The notes: generated by a model not told the origin, from the letters alone. A stretch of DNA of 64,000 nt from Ralstonia pickettii (GCF_001699815.1 NZ_MCGB01000104.1:1-64000), one strand, 5' to 3'. Positions 41,744 through 51,105 are shown, numbered from the stretch's first letter. Numbers and translations: made by a program.

Positions 41744-42160
41744 TTAGCGCGCGGCCGGGGCGCTGGCCGGCGCCTCGGGCGGCAAGCCGGCCGGGATGTA
41801 CGGGCCGCCGCCGAGCACCTGCATGCGCGACAGCACGCGCAACTGGTTGTCGAGTTTGGCCGAGTCAACAAAGCGTTTGACGTCGTCGCCGGCCCGGCGG
41901 GCCATCTCTGGGGTATCGACCCAGCCCGTCAGGATGACCTTGCCGTCCGGGCTGGATCGGATGCGAATCTGGCGCGTGCTGAGCGCCGTGTCCTGATCCA
42001 GCGCCGCCTTGACCTGGTACGTCAGGAGCGAGTCGTCGAGCATGCGCGCGCCGGCGGTGTTCGGGCTATCGCCCCACGCGCAGGCCGTAAGAAGCGCTGC
42101 GGCGCCGATTGCAGCCAACACACCGGCCGAGGCAGCGAAGGACAACTGAGGGAAGCGCAT
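41744..42160 (-). CDS. BON-domain lipoprotein
   Basis: 138 residues. The lipoprotein signal ends at the lipobox LLTAC (Cys27). One BON domain (about 40-112: YQVKAALDQDTALSTRQIRI, DGKVILTGWVDTPE) is followed by a Pro/Ala-rich tail. Such proteins sit in the periplasm on lipid and often respond to envelope or osmotic stress. GGAG precedes the ATG. Confidence 0.85.
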   Translation of the reverse strand: MRFPQLSFAASAGVLAAIGAAALLTACAWGDSPNTAGARMLDDSLLTYQVKAALDQDTALSTRQIRIRSSPDGKVILTGWVDTPEMARRAGDDVKRFVDSAKLDNQLRVLSRMQVLGGGPYIPAGLPPEAPASAPAAR

Positions 42161-42221
42161 CGATGCTCCTGAAGAGAGGGCGACAGGCTCACATCATAAG
42201 CCTGCCGCCCACACAATCCGC

Positions 42222-42692
42222 TTAGTGCTTACGGCGCTGCCAAAGGTTCTGCGCCGCCAGCCAGCCGGGTCCCACCGTCGCCACGAGCGCAATCAGCACG
42301 CCCCAAACCAAGTGAAACTCGATGGCCGATGCCGACAGATTGGCCCAGTACGACACCGCTGCCACCACGTTGACAAAGAACAGCCCCGCCGCCGCCAGCC
42401 GGGGCACGATGCCGGCCAGCATCAGAGAGGGGAAGACCAGTTCGCCAAAGGTGCCAAGCGCCGCTGCCAGTGCGGGCGGCAGCAGCGGCACCTTGTATTC
42501 CTCGGTGAAGAGGAGCACGGTCGTGTCCCAGTCGTGCAGTTTGGTCAGGCCCGAGCGGAAGAACACGTAGAAGAGATACGCGCGCGCGATCAACAGGATG
42601 ATCGAACAGAGCATGCTCTGCGGGCCGGCAAGCCGTTCCAGCGATGCGCGGATACGCGTGAGTGGGGCAAAGGTTGTGGTGAGGGTATTCAT
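42222..42692 (-). CDS. bufD: DoxX-family membrane protein of the bufferin operon (BufD)
   Basis: 156 residues, four helices (RAYLFYVFFRSGLTKLHDWD, TFGELVFPSLMLAGIVPR, FFVNVVAAVSYWANLS, a C-terminal helix). DoxX proteins are membrane partners of redox or transport systems. This one is the fourth gene of a buf operon; its ATG overlaps the bufC stop as ATGA. In bufferin loci the DoxX protein is thought to assist export or membrane redox steps of peptide maturation. Confidence 0.8.
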   Translation of the reverse strand: MNTLTTTFAPLTRIRASLERLAGPQSMLCSIILLIARAYLFYVFFRSGLTKLHDWDTTVLLFTEEYKVPLLPPALAAALGTFGELVFPSLMLAGIVPRLAAAGLFFVNVVAAVSYWANLSASAIEFHLVWGVLIALVATVGPGWLAAQNLWQRRKH

Positions 42693-43447
42693 GGCGTGTC
42701 TCCGGTAGGCATTGTTGTGTGGCATGCAGATAGCGCGAGCAGCCCCGAGCGATAGAGGCCAGATAGGCTCGCGGTCAGATCAAAAGCTGGCAGCTCAGCC
42801 AACGTGGTCTCGAGCGCGGTCTGGAGCGATGGCGTAGCCTCGCAAGCTGCCAGAAACATCGCTGTGGCGGCATCGAGATCGAGCACGGCAACGCGGTGCC
42901 CCCGCACGGCAATCGCAGCGGCTTCGGCTGCGTCCAGGTCGATTTCGTTGAGCGCGATGGTTGCGCCGGGCTGATGTGCGCGCCAGATCGACACCACCGG
43001 CCACGGTGAGGCCACCCACTGCACACCTTCGATCAGCCCCGCGCGGACGGTGTCCGCGGGCTGCGCGAGGAGGGTGGCGTTCGCCGCTTCGACGTGTGCA
43101 TCCGGGGCGTAATGCGCCCAGTGGACGCACCATTCCAGCCGCGCCACGTCAGCCAGATACGGCACACTGTGCGCCAACGGGCATTGCGCAATGACATCCG
43201 GCAGCGCATTGCCATAGCGATGCAGATTGGGCGATGTAGACGCCTGCGCGGCCAGCGTGTCGCGCACAAGCGCATCAAAGCAGTCGTTGCCGACCAGCGC
43301 GCGGCAGACGGGATAGGCCCCCGCCAGCGTGTTACGCAGAATGGCCAGACGCGCATTGCGGTAGATGGCGATGCCACGTGTTTCATCGTCGCTTACAGGA
43401 TGCGTCAGCGCGCCGATGAGGTGTGCCTCCCAGTCAGGCAGTCGCAT
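42689..43447 (-). CDS. bufC: HvfC/BufC-type partner protein (DUF2063)
   Basis: 252 residues. The N-terminal DUF2063 block contains [23 protein letters not shown] and [10 protein letters not shown], and the C-terminal half is a second winged/beta domain. BufC/HvfC proteins bind the MNIO enzyme and present the leader of the precursor peptide. It overlaps the bufB stop by 14 bases and the bufD start by 4 bases, which shows tight translational coupling. Confidence 0.85.
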   Translation of the reverse strand: MRLPDWEAHLIGALTHPVSDDETRGIAIYRNARLAILRNTLAGAYPVCRALVGNDCFDALVRDTLAAQASTSPNLHRYGNALPDVIAQCPLAHSVPYLADVARLEWCVHWAHYAPDAHVEAANATLLAQPADTVRAGLIEGVQWVASPWPVVSIWRAHQPGATIALNEIDLDAAEAAAIAVRGHRVAVLDLDAATAMFLAACEATPSLQTALETTLAELPAFDLTASLSGLYRSGLLALSACHTTMPTGDTP

Positions 43448-44300
43448 GGCGTGTCTCCTGCATGGCGTTGGTGTGGCGATTCAGTACCGCCTGGGCACGT
43501 GCCGCCTCGTCCAGCAACACCTGCACGGGCGGCAGTTCAGCGTCCCATTCGATCAGTGTCGGGCGTGCGCCGTGCTTGGCAACCCACGCGTTGTACAACG
43601 CCCAGACGGGCGCATGGACCGGCGCGCTATGCGTGTCGATCAGCATGCCGTCTTCCACGCTGAAGCCCGCCAGGTGAATTTCGCCGACCAGCGCTGGGTC
43701 GATATCGGTGAGTACGGATTCGACTGTCACGCCATGGTTGACGCTGTTCACGTACAGATTGTTTAGGTCCAGCAGGATGCCGCAGCCCGTGCGTCGGGCG
43801 AGGGCGGTCAGGAATGCGCCTTCGGAGATGGCCTCGTCGGCATCGACCAGCGTGCGGCAGTCGATGTACGCGGCAATGTTCTCGATCAGCAGCGGCTGCT
43901 TGAGAATGTCCTGTGCCCGCATGACGTTGGCGCAGACGATATCGAGCGATTCGCGGGAATAGGGCAGCGGCAAAAGATCGTTGACGACCTGCGCGCCGCT
44001 GCGGTTGAAGCACAGGTGCTCGGAAATGGCGGCCGGCGCTACGGCATCGGCAAGCATGGCGATGGCGCGTACGTGTTCGACATCCAGTCCATCCGCATTG
44101 CCAAGCCCCATGCCCACGCCGTGCAGGCTCACCGGCTGGTGCGCTCGCGCGGCCAGCAGCGCTGCACGTGCGGGGCCGCCATACAGATAGTTCTCGCTGT
44201 GCACTTCTGCCCACGGGAAGCGGGCTTCCCCGTGCAGCAGGGCAGGAAAGTGCGGCGCGCGCAGGCCTGCGCCGGCGCAGGTTGGCAGAGCGGTCTGCAT
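43434..44300 (-). CDS. bufB: MNIO-family bufferin maturase (DUF692, BufB)
   Basis: 288 residues from ATG 44300; a GTG at 44309 is possible. It is a TIM-barrel multinuclear non-heme iron oxidase. The metal-binding segments are visible in order: [52 protein letters not shown] and GEIHLAGFS. Enzymes of this family oxidise cysteines of a precursor peptide, to thiooxazoles in the case of bufferins. The substrate is most likely the BufA1-type peptide encoded 21 bases upstream. Confidence 0.9.
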   Translation of the reverse strand: MQTALPTCAGAGLRAPHFPALLHGEARFPWAEVHSENYLYGGPARAALLAARAHQPVSLHGVGMGLGNADGLDVEHVRAIAMLADAVAPAAISEHLCFNRSGAQVVNDLLPLPYSRESLDIVCANVMRAQDILKQPLLIENIAAYIDCRTLVDADEAISEGAFLTALARRTGCGILLDLNNLYVNSVNHGVTVESVLTDIDPALVGEIHLAGFSVEDGMLIDTHSAPVHAPVWALYNAWVAKHGARPTLIEWDAELPPVQVLLDEAARAQAVLNRHTNAMQETRHATA

Positions 44301-44321
44301 GGCGGTCACCGGCGTCGCGCG

Positions 44322-44588
44322 TTACTTGGACGGAGTCTGCATCGTGCCGCCCATCTGCGCGCAGGTGCCGGCCGGCACGTACTTCCACGACATCGGGTCT
44401 TTGTCGATCTTCGACTGGCCGGCGCAGGCGTGGGCGCTGCCGGGGCTGGCGCAATCGTTCTGGCCGGCCTTGGCGACGCCGTAGCACTTTTCCTTGCCGG
44501 CAGCGTCGGCGGCGTGCACCGGCGTCGACAGTGCGCCCAGCGCGAGCAGGCTACCCAGAGCGGCGGCGATCATGGCGTGTTGTTTCAT
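44322..44588 (-). CDS. bufA1: Bufferin-1 precursor peptide (DUF2282, BufA1 family)
   Basis: 88 residues. Signal peptide 1-26 (VHA-AD). The mature part has four conserved Cys: Cys35 ([10 protein letters not shown]), Cys46 (NDCASP), Cys55 (HACAGQS) and Cys76 (GTCAQMGG), with WKYVPAGTC at the end. This is the pattern of DUF2282 bufferins: exported, ribosomally made metallophores whose central cysteines are modified by BufB so that they bind copper in the periplasm. AAGGAGA precedes the ATG. It is the first gene of bufA1-B-C-D. Confidence 0.9.
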   Translation of the reverse strand: MKQHAMIAAALGSLLALGALSTPVHAADAAGKEKCYGVAKAGQNDCASPGSAHACAGQSKIDKDPMSWKYVPAGTCAQMGGTMQTPSK

Positions 44589-44690
44589 TTGTGTTCTCCT
44601 TGAGTGAACAGGTGTCGTTGAACGGCTGACGGGGCGAAATCCCTCGCCGTACGGTGCACTGCGGCATCGCGCAGATGTGTTCCGTGCACC

Positions 44691-44714
44691 TTCGTCGGCG
44701 CATGGCTGCGTTCC
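44691..44714 (-). promoter_or_regulatory. Possible ECF-sigma promoter of the bufferin operon
   Basis: On the minus strand GGAAC (44714-44710), 15 bases, then CGAA (44694-44691), about 100 bases before bufA1. Bufferin operons elsewhere are under ECF sigma factors, but the match here is short and may be chance. Confidence 0.25.
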
Positions 44715-44768
44715 TGACACGGAGAGCGGAAATTTTTTGAATTTCTTTTTTAGGGCAGCGAACGGCAA

Positions 44769-44796
44769 TAAAAAAGGCGACCCCAATGGGTCGCCT
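44769..44796 (-). terminator. Terminator of the DUF6496 gene
   Basis: Stem AGGCGACCC / GGGTCGCCT (44775-44783 with 44788-44796). On the minus strand it is followed by TTTTTTATT. It separates the DUF6496 gene from the buf promoter. Confidence 0.8.
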
Positions 44797-44816
44797 GCAG
44801 ACTGAACAGGAAAGAT

Positions 44817-45341
44817 TTACCTGGCGTGCGCAGCGCGCGTGCGTCCCGCCTTCTTTGCGGCAGCGGAGCGTCCCGCCGCGCCCTTGGTGGCGGCGCCTTT
44901 CTTGGCCGCCGCCGAGCGTTCACTGCTCGAACGCTTGGAGGCCGCGCTATGGGCCTGCTTGGATAGCGACGACTTGGATGCCGCCGAATGGCCTTCCTTT
45001 TGCAGCGTGCGTGTGGTGGTTTTGCTGCGCTTTGCGGTGGATTCCTTGCTGGCGCTGGCGCTGGCGTGGCTGCTCTTCTTGCTGCCCGCCTTCACGTCAT
45101 GTTCCGCCTTCTTGCGCGTGGCAGCCGACGCCTTGCCTTCCCCCGGCGGCTTGATGGCAACGCCAGAGCGGCGTGCCTTGGATAGTCCAATCGCGATAGC
45201 CTGCTTGGTGTTTTTCGCACCGTGCTTGCCTTCGCGGATGTGATCCATCTCTTCCTTCACGAAGTTGCCTGCCTGCGTTGAGGCGGCCTTGCCGTGGCGC
45301 TTGTCGGCGCGCGCACGTTCTACGGTTTTGCGTTCCGGCAT
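44817..45341 (-). CDS. DUF6496 protein with histone-H1-like Lys/Ala/Ser tail
   Basis: 174 residues. The first 60 (FVKEEMDHIREGKHGAKNTK, AIAIGLSKARRSGV) form the DUF6496 block, seen in stress-associated small proteins. Residues 65-174 are low-complexity Lys, Ala, Ser and Arg with repeated AASK and AAKK units, like the C-terminal tails of histone H1 or bacterial AlgP/HctB. Nucleoid binding is a reasonable inference. ATG 45341 was chosen because the extension upstream has no homologous character. Confidence 0.8.
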   Translation of the reverse strand: MPERKTVERARADKRHGKAASTQAGNFVKEEMDHIREGKHGAKNTKQAIAIGLSKARRSGVAIKPPGEGKASAATRKKAEHDVKAGSKKSSHASASASKESTAKRSKTTTRTLQKEGHSAASKSSLSKQAHSAASKRSSSERSAAAKKGAATKGAAGRSAAAKKAGRTRAAHAR

Positions 45342-45461
45342 GATGACGTCCTCCGTTGGGTTGGAGCGCCGGCCGGCAATGCAGTGGAAACTCACAGATC
45401 AACGAACCGGCAGCGCTTACGCCAACAACCGCGCAACCGGCGTACCTGCGCTGTCTGCGCG

Positions 45462-45731
45462 TCAGCCCACGCGGAAATGTTCGATGCTCTGTCCGGCATT
45501 GACGGCGCGTTGCAGCCAGTCGGGCATGTCGCCCGAGCCGTCCCAGTGCTGGCCGTCGGCGCTCATGTAGACCGGGCCGATGGACGCAGGTGGTGCGGGC
45601 GGCGGCGGTGGCGCGTCAAAGCAGCCATGCGCCTGCAAATCGTCGACAGACAGATCGTAGGTTTGCATTTGTTCCAGGATCCAGGCGATCGCGGTTTCGC
45701 GACCCGGCTCCGGCGGGTGACCTTCCTTCAT
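45462..45731 (-). CDS. H-NS C-terminal-domain-like protein with acidified DNA-binding loop
   Basis: About 89 residues from ATG 45731. A short helix (about 10-36) and a Pro-rich stretch lead into a C-terminal block, YMSADGQHWDGSGDMPDWL, then AVNAGQSIEHF. This matches the H-NS C-terminal pattern of Burkholderiales, W-x-G-R-G-R-M-P-K-W-L followed by G-x-S-x-E-x-F. The three basic positions of the loop are Ser66, Asp68 and Asp71 instead of Arg, Arg and Lys, so minor-groove binding is unlikely. No long coiled-coil oligomerisation helix is present. It may be a protein-interaction or decoy version of H-NS. The ribosome binding site is weak. Confidence 0.6.
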   Translation of the reverse strand: MKEGHPPEPGRETAIAWILEQMQTYDLSVDDLQAHGCFDAPPPPPAPPASIGPVYMSADGQHWDGSGDMPDWLQRAVNAGQSIEHFRVG

Positions 45732-45889
45732 CTTGTACGTATGTTTTGGGGTTTCTGTCCGCCGGCTGCCAAGGGGGAGAGAGAGGCAGGCGCAGGGCGC
45801 GCCGGGCGCCAGCGGAAAACACACAAGAATAACAGCAGTTGGGCCGCCCATTCGTGTTGCGAATGCGGGGGGCTATTGCGCGTATTGCG

Positions 45890-46792
45890 TTATTTGGAAA
45901 CGGGGGATTCGGCCCGCGCCCGCAACCACCGATACGGCGACCACCCCAGGTTCATGCCCGCCGCCGCCAGCAGGATCCCCCCCGCGCCCAAAAACTGCGC
46001 GAGTTGCAGCCGATGCCCGAACGCAACAATGTCCACCACGATGGCAACAATCGGATAGACGAATGACAACGACCCCGTCAGATGCGTCGGCAGCCGCTGG
46101 ATGGCGCCATAGAGGAGGATGTACATCAACCCCGTATGCACCACGCCCACCGTGACAAGCATCACCCACGTATGCGCATCGGCGGGCGGATGCGACAGGT
46201 TGGCCAGCGGCGCCAACATCAGCACGCCCACGCACACCTGGATGAGCGCGATCAGATGCGGCGGCGTACCGGCCAGTTTCTTGATCAGGAGCGCGGCCAC
46301 CGCATACGCAAACGCCGCGCCCAGCGCCATCGCAATGCCCGCGAGGTAATCGGTACCGACGCTGGCGGCAGGCCCCACCTGCACGATCAGTACGACGCCG
46401 ATAAAGGCGATGGCCAGCCACGTGAGCTTGGCGGCCGTCAGCTTTTCCGACAGAAACATCGCGCCCAGCCCGACCAGCATGAATGGCTGCGTGTTGTAGA
46501 CCGCCGTGGCAATCGAGATGGACGCGCGCGGATACGCTGCAAACAGCAGCAGCCAATTGATGACGATGGCCACGCCGCCCAGCGTGGCAATCGCGGCGCG
46601 CCGCCACGTGATCGCGCCGCGCAGCAGGCCCAGTCCGGCGCATACCGCAAGCAGCGTCAGCGCGCCGAACACGCAGCGCCAGAACACAACGTCGGCCACC
46701 GGCTGGCCTGAGCGGACGACGAACCAGCCGATCGTCCCGGAGATGACCATGGCGGTGGTCATCTCGACCGTGCCGCGCGTCTTATCGTTCAT
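45890..46792 (-). CDS. EamA-family (DMT) transporter
   Basis: 300 residues, ten helices in two EamA repeats (about 5-140 and 150-285). AAYPRASISIATAVYNTQPF is typical of the first repeat end. AAGGTGG precedes ATG 46792. It is divergent from an Lrp/AsnC gene 134 bases away, which is the usual arrangement for amino-acid exporters under Lrp-type control. Confidence 0.85.
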   Translation of the reverse strand: MNDKTRGTVEMTTAMVISGTIGWFVVRSGQPVADVVFWRCVFGALTLLAVCAGLGLLRGAITWRRAAIATLGGVAIVINWLLLFAAYPRASISIATAVYNTQPFMLVGLGAMFLSEKLTAAKLTWLAIAFIGVVLIVQVGPAASVGTDYLAGIAMALGAAFAYAVAALLIKKLAGTPPHLIALIQVCVGVLMLAPLANLSHPPADAHTWVMLVTVGVVHTGLMYILLYGAIQRLPTHLTGSLSFVYPIVAIVVDIVAFGHRLQLAQFLGAGGILLAAAGMNLGWSPYRWLRARAESPVSK

Positions 46793-46926
46793 GCGAACCA
46801 CCTTGAGCATTGGATGCAAAAAGGATCGCATGCGGATTGCCTGACTTCCATTGCTTTTCTAAGGCAAACTAAAAGTTCTTTCTAATGAAATAAGGCGAAA
46901 TGCCTGAATGGGCGAAAGGAGGCACG

Positions 46927-47379
46927 GTGAATACGATTGACGCGCTTGATCAACGCATTCTTGACGTCCTGCTGACCGATTCCCGCATCTCGCTCAAGCA
47001 ACTCGCCGAGCAGGTGGGGCTGTCGTCCCCCAGCGTGTCGGAGCGTCTGCGCCGGCTGGAAGAGCGCGGCGTGATCCGGCATTACACCATCGACATTGAC
47101 CCGGCATCGCTGGGTTACACGCTGCAGGCCATCGTCCGGGTGCGGCCCATGCCGGGCAAGCTGCATATCGTGCAGAAGCTGATCGAAGAGATTCCGGAGA
47201 TTGGCGAGTGCGACAAGGTCACCGGCGAGGACTGCTTCATCGCCCGGCTGTACGTGCGCTCGATCGATCAGCTCGACCAGATTCTCGATCGCGTGGCCTA
47301 TCACGCCGAGACCAACACCGCCATCGTCAAGACGCAGCCGGTCAAGCGGCGTGCGCCGCCGTTTGCATCGGCTGAATGA
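46927..47379 (+). CDS. Lrp/AsnC-family regulator (for the EamA exporter)
   Basis: 150 residues. N-terminal winged helix (IDALDQRILDVLLTDSRISL, LAEQVGLSSPSVSERLRRLE) and C-terminal RAM/ACT-like domain (about 65-145). The GTG at 46927 was chosen because a perfect AAGGAGG stands four bases before it. It probably controls the divergent EamA gene in response to an amino acid. Confidence 0.88.
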   Translation: MNTIDALDQRILDVLLTDSRISLKQLAEQVGLSSPSVSERLRRLEERGVIRHYTIDIDPASLGYTLQAIVRVRPMPGKLHIVQKLIEEIPEIGECDKVTGEDCFIARLYVRSIDQLDQILDRVAYHAETNTAIVKTQPVKRRAPPFASAE

Positions 47380-47390
47380 CGCGCCGGCGG

Positions 47391-48568
47391 TCATGCGACG
47401 GCGGCGGGCTCCTGGATGGCTGCGCGAGCCATGGCTTGCCGCAGATCGGCAATCAGGTCTTCCGGCGCCTCCAGGCCGACATTGAGCCGCACCAGGCGGC
47501 CGCGATAGTGGCGGTTCGGCCGTGCCAGATCCGGATATGGCATCACCAGGCTGCTCGTGCCGCCCCAGCTCATGCCAATCCGGAACATGCGCAGCGCATC
47601 GATGAATGCATTGACCTGTTCGGCGGTGACGCTTTCCTGGAACACCACCGAAAACACGCTGGTTGCGCCGGTAAAGTCGCGCTTCCAGAGTTCATGGCCA
47701 GGACATGACGGCAGCGCCGGATGCAGCACAGTGGCAATGCAATCCTGCAGATGAAGCCAGCGCGCCACCGCCAGCGTGGAGGCTTGCAGGCGCTCAAGCC
47801 GCTGCCCCAGCGTTTGCAGGCCACGCAGCGCCAGGCTGCAATCGTCGGGCGAGGCGCCCATGCCCAGGTCGGCAAACGCGCTGCCTACACGTTCGAACAT
47901 CGCCTTCGAGTTGACCGATACCGAACCGAGCAACAGGTCGCTGTGGCCGCCAACGTACTTGGTCAATGCCTGCATGCTGATGCCCACACCATGCGCAAAG
48001 GCATCGAAATACACGCCGGCCATGTAGGTGTTGTCGAGCGCCACCGGCACGCCGCGCGCGTGCGCCGCAGCCACGATTGCCGGCACGTCTTGCACTTCCC
48101 TCGTGACCGAGCCGGGGCTCTCCGTCCAAGCGAGCGCGGTGTTCGGGCGGATGCGCCCGGCGATGCCCGCGCCGATGAGCGGGTCATAGGTTTCGATGTC
48201 GATACCCATGCGTTTGAGCAGGCCGTCGGCCATGCTGCGATTGGGTCCGTACGCACTGAAGACACCAGTGCATGGCTGCCCGCCCCGCAGCAGGCCAAGT
48301 AGACGAGGGCGATGGCAGCCTGCCCGCCGGGGACGATAAAGCTGTGGCGAGCGCGCTCCTGTTGCGCAATCCGTGCGCCGAGTTCGATGGCGGTCGGTGT
48401 GCCGTAGAGGCCGTAGGTATAGCCGTGCTGCGCATGGCGCCAGTCGTCCACGACCTGCGCCGCGTGGTCGCACAGCACGGTTGAACCGTGGTAGACCGGT
48501 GTCACTAATGAACGAAAACCGCCAGGGGCAAGGGTTTCCGGGCTGACGAGCCGGGATTGCCAATGCAT
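47391..48568 (-). pseudogene. Cys/Met-metabolism PLP enzyme (cystathionine beta-lyase-like), frameshifted
   Basis: The N-terminal part (MHWQSRLVSPETLAPGG, VTPVYHGSTVLCD, YTYGLYGTPTAIELGARIA) is read from 48568 in one frame. The rest (SAYGPNRSMADGLLKRMGID onward, with the PLP Lys in LTKYVGGHSDLLLG and ending at 47391) is in another. The frames meet near 48257-48266, where one base is missing: VSS should be followed by SAYGP. With one base restored, the protein would have about 392 residues, normal for cystathionine beta-lyases (MetC type). An Lrp gene is divergent, as often seen for such enzymes. It is either a recent pseudogene or a sequencing error. Confidence 0.8.
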
Positions 48569-48678
48569 GGGATGGGCCTCTGCGAACACATGAACCATGA
48601 AATCCTATGTCACGTCCGGAGAGCAATTTCAGCTATTCTGCCGAGCCAGACGCAAAAATTTCTCGCTCCGAGTCGGCC

Positions 48679-49155
48679 ATGGCCCCACAGAAATCGCTCG
48701 AACTCGACGCCTTCGACATCGCCATCCTCAACGCCGTGCAGCGGTGCTACACCACGCCGCTGCGTGTGATCGGGGAGGAGGTCAATCTATCGACCGCAGC
48801 CGTGCAGCGGCGCATCAAGCGGATGGAGGAGGCGGGCGTCATCGTCGGCAACGTGGCGGTGGTGCACCCTGAGCGGGTGGGCAAACCCATCACCGTGATC
48901 GTTGAGGTGCATGCCGAGCGCACCAATACCGCGGCAATGGCCGCGCTCAAGAGGGCGCTCTCCGGCCCAGAGGTGCAGCAGTGCTACTACGTGACCGGCG
49001 AGGCCGATTTCGTCCTCATCCTGAACGTGGCCACGATGACGGAATACGAAGCCCTCGCGCGCCGCCTGTTCGACGACAACGACAACATCAAGTGGTACCG
49101 CACGGCCGTGGTGCTCAACCGAGTGAAGGTTGGGCTTGAGGTACCACTGGGTTAG
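48679..49155 (+). CDS. Lrp/AsnC-family regulator (for the PLP lyase)
   Basis: 158 residues from ATG 48679; the frame continues upstream to ATG 48607 but adds a Ser-rich stretch. Winged helix (LDAFDIAILNAVQRCYTTPL, EEVNLSTAAVQRRIKRMEEAG) and RAM domain with YYVTGEADFVLILNV. It is divergent from the Cys/Met-metabolism enzyme and probably controls it. It is distinct from the Lrp gene at 46.9 kb. Confidence 0.85.
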   Translation: MAPQKSLELDAFDIAILNAVQRCYTTPLRVIGEEVNLSTAAVQRRIKRMEEAGVIVGNVAVVHPERVGKPITVIVEVHAERTNTAAMAALKRALSGPEVQQCYYVTGEADFVLILNVATMTEYEALARRLFDDNDNIKWYRTAVVLNRVKVGLEVPLG

Positions 49156-49298
49156 CGTTGCCTGCGTCCCACCACCCGCGCAACGCGTCAATACGGGGAT
49201 GAGGCTATAGTGCGCCAGCGCGCCGCCTGATAAGGTTCGCGCGCCATAACACGTACGCTGGCACGACCGGCGTCCATGAGGGTACCAAAGGAGCTCCT

Positions 49299-51029
49299 AT
49301 GCAGAATCCAAGAACAGGCATGCGGTGGATCGCCGCCGCAATCGCATCGATCAGCATCACGACCGTCACACACGCGGCATCCGTCGCACCCGTGGCCGCA
49401 GAGAACGGCATGGTCGTCGCGGCACAGCACCTGGCCAGCAAGGTCGGCGTGGAAGTGCTCAAGCGCGGCGGCAATGCTGTCGACGCGGCAGTGGCTGTGG
49501 GCTACGCGCTGGCCGTGGTCTATCCGGCAGCCGGCAACCTGGGCGGCGGTGGTTTCATGACCATCCAGCTGGCCGATGGTCGCAAGACCTTCCTCGACTT
49601 CCGTGAAGTCGCCCCGAAGGCCGCCACCGCCAACATGTACCTGGACAAGGACGGCAACGTCATCAAGGGCGCGTCCACCAAGGGTCATCTGGCCGTGGGC
49701 GTGCCGGGCACCGTGTCCGGCATGGAATACGCCCGCCAGAAGTACGGCACCATGCAACGCGCTGCACTGATCGCACCGGCCATCACGCTGGCCGAAAAGG
49801 GCTTCGTCCTCGATCAGGGCGATGTCGACATGCTGCACACCTCCACCAAGGACTTCCAGGAAGACGCCGCATCGGGCGCGATCTTCCTGAACAAGGGGCA
49901 GCCCTTCCAGGTGGGCGAGAAGCTGGTGCAGCATGATCTGGCCAAGACGCTGCGTGAGATCAGCACACATGGCACCGACGGCTTCTACAAGGGCTGGGTC
50001 GGGCAGGCCATTGCTGCATCGAGCAAGGCCGGCGGTGGCCTGATCACGCAAGATGATCTCGTCAGCTACAAGACGCGCGAGCTGGCGCCGGTCGAGTGCG
50101 ACTACCGTGGTTATCACGTGGTGTCGGCACCGCCCCCGAGCTCGGGCGGCGTGATCATCTGCGAAATGCTGAACATCCTGGAAGGCTATCCGCTGAAAGA
50201 TCTGGGCTGGCATTCCGCGCAGGCTACGCACTACCAGATCGAAGCCATGCGCCACGCCTACGTGGATCGCAACAGCTACCTGGGCGATCCCGATTTCGTG
50301 AAGAACCCGCTGGACCGTCTGCTGAGCAAGGACTACGCGGCCAAGATCCGTGCCGTGATCGACCCGAAGAAGGCGGGCGTGTCGAAGGACATCAAGCCGG
50401 GCGTCGAGCCGCATGAAGGCAGCAACACGACGCACTACTCGATTGCCGACAAGTACGGCAACGCGGTGTCGGTCACGTACACGCTCAACGACTGGTTTGG
50501 TGCGAAGGTCACGGCGGCCAAGACGGGCGTGATCCTGAACGACGAGATGGACGACTTCACCGCCAAGGTCGGCGTGCCGAACCTGTACGGTCTGGTGCAG
50601 GGCGAGGCCAACTCGATCGCCCCGGGCAAGCGTCCGCTGTCGTCGATGAGCCCGACGATCGTCACCAAGGACGGCAAGCCTGTCATGGTGGTGGGCACGC
50701 CGGGCGGCAGCCGCATCATCACGGCCGTCATGCTGACCATGATCAACGCGATCGACTACGGCATGAACGTGCAGGAAGCCGTCGACATGCCGCGCTTCCA
50801 CCAGCAATGGCTGCCGGATGTGACCAACGTCGAGCCGTATGCGCTGTCGGAAGATACGCGCAAGATCCTGACATCGATGGGCCACAACCTTGGCGCGCCG
50901 CAGCCGGCCAACCACCTGGCGGCGATCATCGTCGGGGCGCCGTCGCTGGGCGGCAAGCCGGTTGGCAACAACCGCTTCTATGGCGCGAATGATCCGCGTC
51001 GCAACACGGGGCTGGCAGCCGGTTATTGA
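49299..51029 (+). CDS. ggt: Gamma-glutamyltransferase
   Basis: 576 residues. Signal peptide 1-26 (THA-AS) directs it to the periplasm. The precursor is cut before Thr377 in GSNTTHYSIAD, and that Thr is the nucleophile of the small subunit. RPLSSMSPTIV and GTPGGSRIITAVM are the substrate-binding loops. It hydrolyses or transfers the gamma-glutamyl group of glutathione. AAAGGAG lies ahead of the ATG. Confidence 0.95.
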   Translation: MQNPRTGMRWIAAAIASISITTVTHAASVAPVAAENGMVVAAQHLASKVGVEVLKRGGNAVDAAVAVGYALAVVYPAAGNLGGGGFMTIQLADGRKTFLDFREVAPKAATANMYLDKDGNVIKGASTKGHLAVGVPGTVSGMEYARQKYGTMQRAALIAPAITLAEKGFVLDQGDVDMLHTSTKDFQEDAASGAIFLNKGQPFQVGEKLVQHDLAKTLREISTHGTDGFYKGWVGQAIAASSKAGGGLITQDDLVSYKTRELAPVECDYRGYHVVSAPPPSSGGVIICEMLNILEGYPLKDLGWHSAQATHYQIEAMRHAYVDRNSYLGDPDFVKNPLDRLLSKDYAAKIRAVIDPKKAGVSKDIKPGVEPHEGSNTTHYSIADKYGNAVSVTYTLNDWFGAKVTAAKTGVILNDEMDDFTAKVGVPNLYGLVQGEANSIAPGKRPLSSMSPTIVTKDGKPVMVVGTPGGSRIITAVMLTMINAIDYGMNVQEAVDMPRFHQQWLPDVTNVEPYALSEDTRKILTSMGHNLGAPQPANHLAAIIVGAPSLGGKPVGNNRFYGANDPRRNTGLAAGY

Positions 51030-51054
51030 TTGGCATTGCAGCACCCGCAGCACG

Positions 51055-51087
51055 AAAAAAGCCCGCCGAAACTTGGCGGGCTTTTTC
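51055..51087. terminator. Bidirectional terminator between ggt and the HPPD gene
   Basis: Stem AAGCCCGCC / GGCGGGCTT with loop GAAACTT, preceded by an A run and followed by TTT. It serves both convergent genes. Confidence 0.9.
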
Positions 51088-51105
51088 TTTGCGGCGTTTC
51101 CCGGA

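Noticed and set aside
49188-51053. Antisense frame of about 620 codons over ggt
   Set aside because: Shadow of third-position GC bias; ggt is complete with catalytic Thr and signal peptide.
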